Translations under genes and position numbers: made by a program
Assembly: GCA_003552785.1 (NCBI GenBank)
Contig: PUOQ01000074.1
Coordinates: 1 to 6,495, forward strand
Length of the DNA: 6,495 bases
Reading direction: 5' to 3'
Source of the DNA: Dehalococcoidia bacterium
GTDB lineage: Bacteria > Chloroflexota > Dehalococcoidia > Dehalococcoidales > CSSed11-197
Part shown: positions 1 to 5,243 of the stretch, piece by piece
How positions within the stretch are numbered: the stretch's first letter is position 1
How the letters are laid out: every line of letters starts with the position of its first letter
The notes under the pieces: generated by a model
The model's database searches: none
What the model saw: only the letters and a program-made list of their open reading frames with translations
Told to the model about the DNA's origin: nothing

Positions 1-1
1 T

Positions 2-292
2 GCCCGGCATCGCCAGAAACAAATTGAAGTATTTTTAAACCGTATTTGCCTGCATTGCAAAGAGCAATTCAGCCCATACTTTGGCAGTATAGATTACATA
101 ATATATGGAGGTGCCTGGACAACTATTTCCGAGCTTAAAAAGCATTGTTCCTTCCTGGGTGATATTAAAGCTTATGAATTGCCACCTGTTTTGGACATAC
201 CTGAGCCAAAACAAAAGGTGCTGTTAAAACTATTAGAAAAAACTTACACTTACCAGGTATTTCAATGGTCAAAAAACGATTATACTTCATAA
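2..292 (+). CDS. 3' end of a Vms1/eRF1-like release-factor-fold protein (partial)
   Basis: An open frame enters from the left edge and ends at TAA 290-292, giving the last 96 residues of a longer protein; the start lies outside the window. The visible part begins ARHRQKQIEVFLNRIC, continues with a hydrophobic strand IDYIIYGGAW, then TTISELKKHCSFLGDIKAYELP, and ends YTYQVFQWSKNDYTS. The layout of an Arg/Gln-rich helix, a strand ending in GG, and a helix leading to a LxDI strand recalls domain 2 of eRF1 and the Vms1/ANKZF1 peptidyl-tRNA hydrolases, which follow their catalytic GGQ loop with an R-x-x-R-x-x-x-I-x-x-F helix. The GGQ region itself would lie upstream and cannot be seen. If correct, the protein would release stalled nascent chains from ribosomes. 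It lies 21 nt before the patatin gene, so the two are probably co-transcribed. That this is coding is fairly sure; the family is a recollected pattern match and uncertain. Confidence 0.5.
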   Translation, partial: ARHRQKQIEVFLNRICLHCKEQFSPYFGSIDYIIYGGAWTTISELKKHCSFLGDIKAYELPPVLDIPEPKQKVLLKLLEKTYTYQVFQWSKNDYTS

Positions 293-313
293 TTAAACAT
301 AATAAGGAGAGTT

Positions 314-1135
314 ATGGCTAAAAGGAAAAAGATTGGTCTCGCATTGGGGGGAGGCGCTGCCCGAGGCCTGTCTCATATTGGTGTCTTGAAATCTCTTGAG
401 GCTAACGGGATAGAAATTGATATGATAGCCGGCACCTCCGCAGGGGCCATAGCTGGAGCAGCCTATGCAAATCAGGTGAAACCAGAAGCTTTGAAGGAAA
501 TGGCGTTGAGCATGGGATTAAGAGACTGGGCCTCACTTGCAGATATTCGCATGCCCCATGGAGGCTTTATAGCCGGCAACAGGATTAAAAGCCTTTTGAA
601 AGTAATGATCGGTGATGTTGATTTTAAAAATCTGAGCAAACCTTTCGCGTGCGTATCATGCGATTTGTACAGCGGTGAAGAGGTTGTCATTAATTCCGGC
701 TCAGTTCTGGAAGCTGTAAGAGCCAGTATTTCTATTCCTGTTATTTTTGCAGTTGTTGAAAAGAACAAAAGGTTTTTAGTAGACGGAGGGCTGATAAACC
801 TTGTCCCTGTTAATGTTTGTCGTGCGATGGGTGCTGATATTGTCATTGCTGTAAATGTTATACCGTTATCAGGAAATCGTAAAATAAAAGAGCCAATAGA
901 TAACGAAGCACCACTAAAGAAACCCAGTGTTTTTGATGTAATTATGAATGTTATAGATATAGCAAACATCCGCACCTTACTTGAAAGCCTTGAAGATGCA
1001 GATGTAGTTATAAATCCGGATACCAAGGGGTACCGGCCGGCCGACTTTCATTTGGCCAAAGACCTTATCAACCTAGGAGAGCTTGCCGGAGAACTTGCGA
1101 TACCAGAGATACAAATCGCTCTTAAGTCAGACTAG
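314..1135 (+). CDS. Patatin-like phospholipase/esterase (RssA-type)
   Basis: A complete 273-residue protein, the usual size for bacterial single-domain patatins. It shows all hallmarks of the family: the oxyanion-hole glycine stretch GGGAARG at 12-18, the nucleophile elbow GTSAG at 40-44 with catalytic Ser42, and the DGG motif at 157-159 with catalytic Asp157, preceded by the conserved RASISIP segment (136-142). Such enzymes use a Ser-Asp dyad to hydrolyse acyl esters of phospholipids or other lipids; the actual substrate cannot be read from the sequence. There is no signal peptide or membrane segment, so it is probably cytosolic or peripheral at the inner membrane face. The ATG at 314 is supported by a strong Shine-Dalgarno AAGGAGA at 304-310. 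It closely follows the partial upstream gene and has no obvious terminator of its own, so transcripts may read into the tRNA and stop at its terminator. Confidence 0.93.
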   Translation: MAKRKKIGLALGGGAARGLSHIGVLKSLEANGIEIDMIAGTSAGAIAGAAYANQVKPEALKEMALSMGLRDWASLADIRMPHGGFIAGNRIKSLLKVMIGDVDFKNLSKPFACVSCDLYSGEEVVINSGSVLEAVRASISIPVIFAVVEKNKRFLVDGGLINLVPVNVCRAMGADIVIAVNVIPLSGNRKIKEPIDNEAPLKKPSVFDVIMNVIDIANIRTLLESLEDADVVINPDTKGYRPADFHLAKDLINLGELAGELAIPEIQIALKSD

Positions 1136-1146
1136 TTTTTCAAAAA

Positions 1147-1175
1147 TTGCCGCTCAGGCTGCACATTGCTATAAT
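1147..1175 (+). promoter_or_regulatory. Promoter of the tRNA-Ala gene
   Basis: A perfect -10 hexamer TATAAT lies at 1170-1175. TTGCCG at 1147-1152 matches the -35 consensus TTGACA at four of six positions, and the spacer is exactly 17 bp. The predicted transcription start, near 1182, is about six bases before the mature tRNA 5' end, which fits a short 5' leader removed by RNase P. The promoter begins 11 bases after the patatin stop codon. Confidence 0.75.
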
Positions 1176-1187
1176 TGTAGTGTTTTT

Positions 1188-1263
1188 GGGGCTGTAGCTC
1201 AGCTGGGAGAGCGCCTCCTTTGCAAGGAGGAAGTCAGGGGTTCGAGTCCCCTCAGCTCCACCA
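1188..1263 (+). tRNA. tRNA-Ala (anticodon TGC)
   Basis: The 76-base sequence folds into a full cloverleaf. The acceptor stem GGGGCTG (1188-1194) pairs with CAGCTCC (1253-1259) and includes G3:U70, the established identity element of alanine tRNAs. The D arm contains TAGCTCAGCTGGGAGAGC. The anticodon stem CCTCC/GGAGG (1214-1218 and 1226-1230) encloses loop TTTGCAA with anticodon TGC at 1221-1223. The T arm AGGGG-TTCGAGT-CCCCT spans 1236-1252. The discriminator is A at 1260, and CCA is encoded at 1261-1263. The UGC anticodon reads GCA and, by wobble, other alanine codons. It stands alone with its own promoter and terminator. Confidence 0.98.
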
Positions 1264-1275
1264 AAGGTATCAATA

Positions 1276-1306
1276 GGCAGGGCTGCTTTACCCTGTTTTT
1301 TCTTTT
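1276..1306 (+). terminator. Rho-independent terminator after tRNA-Ala
   Basis: A stem CAGGG (1278-1282) and CCCTG (1291-1295) closes an 8-base loop and is followed at once by six T residues and then CTTTTC. G:U and A:U pairs at the base can lengthen the stem by two or three pairs. The T run is only on the + strand side, so it would stop transcription of the tRNA (and any patatin read-through) but not minus-strand transcription arriving from feoB. Confidence 0.7.
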
Positions 1307-1687
1307 CTTTGATTCCGAGAATATTTTGTCTGCTGAAATCTTTTCAGTTACCTTTACATCCTAAGGCCTGCAAGGCGTCTCCGGGGATGCCCGGTCCGAA
1401 AACTATGGATCTTTCTTTGTTACCAGAAGCTTGGGTGGTGGCACCTTTCATCAATACAGGTTGACACTTAAGATTCAACTGAGTGTTAGAATCTATAAAT
1501 TCGTAAACGCTGAAAGGCAGGCCCTATATTATCTGGTTTCCCGTTTAATATCAAGGTATTTGGCCATTTTCATTATTGTTGAAGAGCTGATTACATGCTC
1601 CATCAAACAGGTATCATTTTGCGCTGTTTCAGTATTCAGGCTACCTATAACTAATTTTCACAGAAATAATCTGCACAACCCCAAATA
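1307..1687. other. Intergenic region between tRNA-Ala and feoB
   Basis: This stretch of about 380 bases holds no gene I can identify. Local inverted repeats are visible: CTGAAA-TCT-TTTCAG at 1333-1347, GCCT-GCA-AGGC just downstream of 1364, and CCGGG-GATG-CCCGG at 1381-1394. None is followed by a T run on either strand, so none looks like an intrinsic terminator, and no minus-strand terminator for feoB is apparent. The hairpins do not match a riboswitch class I know. Two minus-strand open frames (1344-1523 and 1529-1657) are described separately as possible remnants. Confidence 0.5.
1344..1657 (-). pseudogene. Possible degraded coding sequence downstream of feoB
   Basis: Two short open frames follow each other on the minus strand after feoB. 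The first (1657 down to stop 1529-1531, 42 codons) reads protein-like sequence such as CLMEHVISSSTIMKMAKYLD. The second (1523 down to stop 1344-1346, 59 codons) is in a different frame and ends VFGPGIPGDALQALGCKGN. Neither has a good start codon with a Shine-Dalgarno site, and they are separated by stop codons and a frame change. They could be the relics of one frameshifted gene or simply 3' untranslated sequence. A third frame is also open across the junction, which weakens the case. I recognise no family, and it is not the small Cys-rich membrane protein often found after feoB. Confidence 0.15.
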
Positions 1688-3463
1688 TTACATGATAAGG
1701 CTTGCAAATTGATAGATTGCACCACCTACTGCAAAAGCCCCGACGGTGGTTAACAGCAATATTCCAATTGAAAGCCTGAAACCGAATTCACGGAATAATG
1801 AGGCTATCACAGCAATGCAGGGTACATAGAACAGTGCCACACTGGCTCCGACGAATAACTGGAGGACAGTCAGATCCATTTCCATTAGAGGCAGTACAGT
1901 AAGTTCGCGCCGTAGAATGCCCAGCATAAGGGGAACTGCAGCTTCCGGCGGCAGACCAAGAAAGCCAACAACAACAGGACTCATTAATTGTCCTAGGGAA
2001 GCCATCAGACCTGTTTCATAAAGCAGTGCAGCAATAGCTACACCTGCAATCATTGGAAAGGCTCCGTCTCTTATGAACTGCTTGACGCTGAACCACATTT
2101 TCTTCATTACAGAGCTTAATCGAGGAACCAGCAATTCAGGGATTTCAATAAGAGTTTCCGGTGGAGGACCTTTAACCAAACGATTCATAATGGTGGCAAC
2201 AATAATCATTGAAAAGAAGCTCAGGGCAAAAACCGCAATCATAACCGGAACAGAAGCCGCTGCAAGCAATGATATGAATGCCCCGGTTTGTGAAATACAT
2301 GGCACAGCCAGGCAGATCATAGTGGTTATTATCAACCTTTGTTTTCTTTGATTGAGGGCTCTTGTAGAAAGAATGGCTGGAATTGCACAACCATACCCCA
2401 GTAGTAAAGGAATGATACCCGTACCCTGTAAGCCAATCCGCTTGAACAGTCCATCGAACAAAACCCCTAATCTCGGCATGTAACCACTGTCTTCAAGCAA
2501 GCTGAGCGTGATATAGAAGGATATGATATATGGCAATACCAGGGCAAAAGGCCATTCAATGCCCTTGATTAAAAAACCATAATTTCCTATTAGTACATTT
2601 TGCAAAAGCCCCGGTTGCGTGATATTTGATACCAGGTTCTCTATGTGCGGAAACACAAAGGTATTAAAAAAAGGCAGAAGTACAAATTGCCTCAAACCCA
2701 TACCCAGGCCGACAACTGCAAGCAGAATCATGCAAATTACAAGGAAAGCAATGGGCAAACCAGGCCAGGGTTTAACAAGCAAGCCCCCCAATTTCTGCCT
2801 GAAATTCGTTGTGGTGGGCCCGTGCCTGGTAATTATTCTTTGGGAGAGATCCTCAATCCTTCGCCACTCCGGTGGTTTAACAGCCCTTTCTTTTTTTGAG
2901 GTCTTCGATTTAAGGCTTATTTGACCAAGCGCCTCTTTTAGCTCTTCTACACCAGTGCCTTTAACGGCTAAGGTTGTAACAACCGGAACACCGATTTCTT
3001 TCTCAAGGGCTTTAACATCTACCTGATAACCCTTCTCGTTTGCCAGATCGTTGCGGTTTAACGCAACTACTGTGGGTAAATTATACTCAAGCACCTGCAT
3101 GAGGAGGTAGAGGCTGCTAACGAGATTATTTGCATCCAGAACATAAAGAACTGCTGATGGGCGCTGCAATTCCCCCTTTATCGAACCCTGGCTATGGCAG
3201 TGGAGCTTACCTTTGCTCGATATTTTCCCCGCCTGCAACAAATCAACAGCGACCCTTTCTGCGTCGCAGCTGGCTTCCAGGGAATATGTACCTGGCACAT
3301 CAATAAGATTGAAATCACCCTGCTTTAAAGCGATTGTACCTGAAGCGAGCTCTACTGTTGTGCCGCCATAATTGGCGACCTGTGCATTCAACCCTGTCAG
3401 CCTGTTAAAAAGGGCGCTCTTGCCCACATTGGGCAAACCCATAAGGAGTATTGTTTCAGACAT
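1688..3463 (-). CDS. feoB: Ferrous iron transport protein B (FeoB)
   Basis: A 591-residue GTP-gated membrane transporter importing Fe(II) across the cytoplasmic membrane. The N-terminal G domain (about 1-180) has the P-loop GLPNVGKS at 9-16, threonines for G2 at 35-36, DVPG at 55-58 and NRND as the G4 base-recognition motif at 136-139. The membrane part (from about 235) carries the FeoB signatures LLEDSGYMPR at 322-331, GYGCAIPA at 356-363 with the pore cysteine Cys359, ILRREL at 516-521 and YVPCI at 546-550 with Cys549. These belong to the two Gate repeats. It is shorter than the 773-residue E. coli protein but normal for compact Gram-positive or archaeal types. Residues about 78-103 form an unusual insertion in the G domain. 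The ATG at 3463 is chosen; a TTG at 3466 is also in frame. Neither has a Shine-Dalgarno site, so translation is probably coupled to feoA, whose stop lies 17 nt upstream. Confidence 0.95.
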   Translation of the reverse strand: MSETILLMGLPNVGKSALFNRLTGLNAQVANYGGTTVELASGTIALKQGDFNLIDVPGTYSLEASCDAERVAVDLLQAGKISSKGKLHCHSQGSIKGELQRPSAVLYVLDANNLVSSLYLLMQVLEYNLPTVVALNRNDLANEKGYQVDVKALEKEIGVPVVTTLAVKGTGVEELKEALGQISLKSKTSKKERAVKPPEWRRIEDLSQRIITRHGPTTTNFRQKLGGLLVKPWPGLPIAFLVICMILLAVVGLGMGLRQFVLLPFFNTFVFPHIENLVSNITQPGLLQNVLIGNYGFLIKGIEWPFALVLPYIISFYITLSLLEDSGYMPRLGVLFDGLFKRIGLQGTGIIPLLLGYGCAIPAILSTRALNQRKQRLIITTMICLAVPCISQTGAFISLLAAASVPVMIAVFALSFFSMIIVATIMNRLVKGPPPETLIEIPELLVPRLSSVMKKMWFSVKQFIRDGAFPMIAGVAIAALLYETGLMASLGQLMSPVVVGFLGLPPEAAVPLMLGILRRELTVLPLMEMDLTVLQLFVGASVALFYVPCIAVIASLFREFGFRLSIGILLLTTVGAFAVGGAIYQFASLIM

Positions 3464-3480
3464 CAATTACACACTAAGCG

Positions 3481-3786
3481 TTATTTGCAAGCAAATGAAA
3501 GCTTGATGCCCTGGCAAAGAGTTCGGCTTAAAGCTATCACGTGGCCATCAACCTCAACTACCACGGGGCCACCGAAGCGCTGCCGGGTAACCATTTGCAG
3601 ATTTTTACCACACCTTATTCCCAGATGTGCCAGCAAGGAGTTTTCGGGTAGTTGCGTTATGAGCCCGCAGGTTCCAGCATCCAGGCAATCGGCCGTGATT
3701 GATATGAATCCGGGCTGGCATTCATTGGAACAACTTTCAAAATTTAATTGGCCAATATCAATTGTTTCTGTTTCTGTTGCTGCCAT
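3481..3786 (-). CDS. feoA: FeoA family protein with Cys-rich N-terminal extension
   Basis: A 101-residue cytosolic accessory protein of the Feo system. The FeoA SH3-like domain occupies about 36-98: a glycine turn at 38-41, then ITQLPENSLLAHLGIRCG (43-60), GGPVVVEVDG (72-81) and the typical IALSRTLCQGIKL end (84-96). FeoA is thought to bind FeoB and help Fe(II) uptake. Most FeoA proteins are 75-85 residues. This one has about 35 extra N-terminal residues and seven cysteines in all (19, 23, 34, 40, 59, 91, 100), which might bind metal. The ATG at 3786 has a modest Shine-Dalgarno-like AGGCAGGTAG just upstream, located inside the small preceding frame. It lies directly before feoB and after the nicotianamine-synthase-like genes. 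The FeoA call is firm; a metal-binding extension is inference. Confidence 0.88.
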   Translation of the reverse strand: MAATETETIDIGQLNFESCSNECQPGFISITADCLDAGTCGLITQLPENSLLAHLGIRCGKNLQMVTRQRFGGPVVVEVDGHVIALSRTLCQGIKLSFACK

Positions 3787-3853
3787 AATCTACCTGCCTT
3801 TCTTTTAATGCCGCAATCAATGCTTCCAAATTACCTTTGCGCTTGTCAATCAT
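3758..3853 (-). CDS. Putative 31-codon small protein or coupling leader
   Basis: A short frame starts with ATG at 3853-3851, sharing one base with the stop of the preceding methyltransferase-like gene (TAATG). It ends at TGA 3760-3758, inside feoA. It encodes MIDKRKGNLEALIAALKERQ followed by VDYGSNRNRNN. The first part would form a charged amphipathic helix; the Asn/Arg tail comes from reading the feoA start region in another frame. A GAGG at 3867-3864 lies 10 nt before its start, acceptable as a Shine-Dalgarno site. Its 29-nt overlap with feoA and its start at the preceding stop suggest translational coupling between the upstream enzyme gene and feoA. It may be a real micro-protein or only a ribosome-delivering leader. 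I recognise no family. Confidence 0.35.
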   Translation of the reverse strand: MIDKRKGNLEALIAALKERQVDYGSNRNRNN

Positions 3854-4407
3854 TACAAACTAACCTCATACATTACTGAGCTTTCAAAAGTTAACTGGTT
3901 CTGCCTTACATTTTTGAGTGGCGCAGGGTCAGCCGGCAAAAAATCGTAATGATGCTTCAGCCGTTTGCGAGGCTTGCGAAAAATCAGCCTTCCTCCAGGC
4001 TCGCAGCACTCAACCAGGTTTAAAAGCACATCTTTCTTGGGAGCTACCTGCAACGCAACCAGAGCGACGTCAAAGCCAAAGGGAACCGGTTCACATCCTT
4101 CCAGTTTTGCTACTTGGATTAGATCCTGCATGCCTACAGTAGAAATACACTCGCAAGCAGCAGCAACTGCTTTATCATCCCTGTCAATCGCCCAAACCCG
4201 TGCCCCGGTTAATTTTGCTACCTTAATGGCGGTAAACGGAATTGCTCCACATCCTACATTCAAAACCCTGTCTTTTGAGTTAATTCCTGCCAGCTTAATT
4301 TCTTTGCGTATAACACCATTGTATAGGCCAGAATACAAAGAAACTAGCATGGAACTCGTCACGCTTTTCTTCTCCATCAAGGCAACTATGGATGGTATAG
4401 TGTTCAT
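3853..4407 (-). CDS. Nicotianamine-synthase-like SAM-dependent enzyme (short form)
   Basis: A 184-residue protein with a class I methyltransferase (Rossmann) fold. After a helical lead (1-45) come VLNVGCGAIPFTAIKVAK (48-65), the glycine loop for SAM binding, and WAIDRDD (72-78), with an acidic residue for the SAM ribose. Then come FDVALVALQVAPKKDVLLNL (112-131) and a GGRLIFRKPR strand (138-147). The G-x-G-x-x-P-x-TA loop and the AxxVxPK segment resemble nicotianamine synthases, which join aminobutyrate groups from SAM rather than transfer methyl groups; an ordinary methyltransferase remains possible. It lines up along most of its length with the gene before it, but lacks that protein's C-terminal 60 residues. 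It has a weak Shine-Dalgarno site (AAGGTAAGGG) and an adjoining hairpin, and follows its own putative promoter. It ends in a TAATG junction with the small frame before feoA. The fold is sure; the product is inferred. Confidence 0.6.
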   Translation of the reverse strand: MNTIPSIVALMEKKSVTSSMLVSLYSGLYNGVIRKEIKLAGINSKDRVLNVGCGAIPFTAIKVAKLTGARVWAIDRDDKAVAAACECISTVGMQDLIQVAKLEGCEPVPFGFDVALVALQVAPKKDVLLNLVECCEPGGRLIFRKPRKRLKHHYDFLPADPAPLKNVRQNQLTFESSVMYEVSL

Positions 4408-4423
4408 GTTACTTTATTCCCTT

Positions 4424-4441
4424 ACCTTCTGTTTAGAAGGT
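4424..4441 (-). promoter_or_regulatory. 5'-UTR hairpin before the short nicotianamine-synthase-like gene
   Basis: A perfect inverted repeat of seven pairs, ACCTTCT/AGAAGGT with a 4-base loop, lies 17 nt upstream of the ATG at 4407 and downstream of the putative -10 at 4474-4479. On the minus strand its 3' arm ends in AGAAGGT and runs straight into AAGGG, so the stem could hide part of the ribosome binding region. No T run follows, so it is not an intrinsic terminator. A control role is inference. Confidence 0.4.
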
Positions 4442-4473
4442 CCTAACTTTGAAAGGTGCATATACTCTCAATC

Positions 4474-4494
4474 ATTATACTATTTAGGTCTAAC
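4474..4494 (-). promoter_or_regulatory. Internal promoter/operator before the NAS-like/feoAB genes
   Basis: On the minus strand GTTAGA (4494-4489) is followed after 9 bases by a perfect -10 hexamer TATAAT (4479-4474). The 21-bp block matches 17 of 21 positions of the block at 6420-6440. TTAG-AC-CTAA within it is a small inverted repeat, and its core resembles the GTTAG-C-CTAAC centre of DtxR/IdeR iron boxes. No good -35 hexamer exists at 16-18 bp spacing, so the promoter may be weak or activator-dependent. The site lies in the 104-nt gap between the two methyltransferase-like genes and would drive the short NAS-like gene plus feoAB. Confidence 0.5.
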
Positions 4495-4510
4495 GATATC
4501 CTCTTTAACA

Positions 4511-4526
4511 GTTAGCGAATACTAAC
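4511..4526. repeat. 16-bp inverted repeat over a stop codon
   Basis: GTTAG (4511-4515) and CTAAC (4522-4526) form an inverted repeat with a 6-base centre. It covers the last codons and the TAA of the longer NAS-like gene and lies 17 bp upstream of the GTTAGA of the internal promoter. The half site GTTAG recurs in both putative control regions, so it may be a second operator half-site pair rather than chance. Confidence 0.35.
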
Positions 4527-5243
4527 TTTATTTTTTATCATACTCGGGCATATATTGTCAAAACAACCTGAAATGCCGGGCTGCCAATCCCTGGTTATAT
4601 TTAGGTGCCTGCTTTTTACTAAAATGCTTTTGGTTCCGGCAAGTGATGAACATTCCTTGATGTCATACTCTAATTCATTGTTTTCAGAAAAAATGCTGCG
4701 GGAGGAATTTGAAATCCATCGTGGTAAAACACGGTAAATTAAACCTCCGCCACTGCTCAGGGCTTTGAGTGAATTTTGCAGGACCACCTCTTTGGGTTTA
4801 ACGTTTAAAGAAACCCATATTGCATCATGATTTGAATGCTTGATAGATATGGCGTCTTTGCAGTGGACTTTTATTACCGATTCCATCCCCAGCTTATTAA
4901 TAATCTGGCGAGACTCTATGACTGCCATCGGGTCTAAGTCCCATGCTTCGACTGTATGCCCCGTTTTTGCCAGATAAATAGCAGTATACGGATAGTGGCC
5001 GCTTCCGATGTGCAAAACATTTGATCGCGGTTTAAGGTTTGCCATATCAAGTTCTTTTTCCAGCATTTTCTGATAGAACAATTTGTAATAAATCAATGAC
5101 ACAGGTTTAAATCTAGCAGCAATCGCCTCCATTTTTTGAGATATACTGAAAAAAGGTATTTGTTTCCTGTCATGATGGTATTTTTGCCCATGCAAATCTG
5201 CACCGATGTAGCTAGAGTGTAATTTTAAGTAGCTATTATTCAT
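4512..5243 (-). CDS. Nicotianamine-synthase-like SAM-dependent enzyme (long form)
   Basis: A 243-residue cytosolic protein. A His-containing N-terminus (HGQKYHHDRK, 18-27) and a helical region (35-70) precede a Rossmann domain. That domain has the SAM loop VLHIGSGHYPYTAIYLAK (76-93), the acidic ribose-binding segment AWDLDP (100-105), AIWVSLNVKPKEVVL (141-155) and a GGGLIYRVLPR strand (165-175). A tail of nearly 70 residues follows. The GSG-x-x-P-x-TAI loop and the VxPK segment are like nicotianamine synthase family proteins, whose members condense aminobutyrate units of SAM to make metal ligands. Bacterial relatives make opine metallophores and an archaeal one makes thermonicotianamine. Which reaction occurs here cannot be told. 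The ATG at 5243 follows a strong Shine-Dalgarno AGGAAGG (5259-5253) and overlaps the end of the flippase-like gene by 8 nt, implying coupled translation. It is a paralogue of the next gene. Confidence 0.6.
   Translation of the reverse strand: MNNSYLKLHSSYIGADLHGQKYHHDRKQIPFFSISQKMEAIAARFKPVSLIYYKLFYQKMLEKELDMANLKPRSNVLHIGSGHYPYTAIYLAKTGHTVEAWDLDPMAVIESRQIINKLGMESVIKVHCKDAISIKHSNHDAIWVSLNVKPKEVVLQNSLKALSSGGGLIYRVLPRWISNSSRSIFSENNELEYDIKECSSLAGTKSILVKSRHLNITRDWQPGISGCFDNICPSMIKNKVSIR

Noticed and set aside
472..1026. A 184-codon minus-strand frame inside the patatin gene
   Set aside because: It is the reverse shadow of a gene with clear catalytic motifs; it is Ser/Thr/Ile-rich without domain features.
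1083..1364. A 93-codon + strand open frame crossing the end of the patatin gene and the tRNA
   Set aside because: It runs straight through the tRNA-Ala gene and its terminator, so it cannot be a real gene.
1358..1415. Cluster of small hairpins suggesting a riboswitch
   Set aside because: The stems are four to five pairs, I could not match a known class, and no gene follows on the + strand; on the minus strand it would lie after feoB.
1425..1460. T-box-like string TGGGTGGTGGCACC
   Set aside because: It only partly resembles the T-box motif, with no stem I, specifier loop, antiterminator or downstream synthetase or amino acid gene on this strand.
1431..1712. A 93-codon + strand open frame convergent with feoB
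   Set aside because: It begins with TTG, has no Shine-Dalgarno site, shows no recognisable motif and overlaps the end of feoB.
3485..4525. Long + strand frames opposite feoA and the short NAS-like gene
   Set aside because: They lie opposite genes with clear family motifs, and have no ribosome binding sites or recognisable domains.
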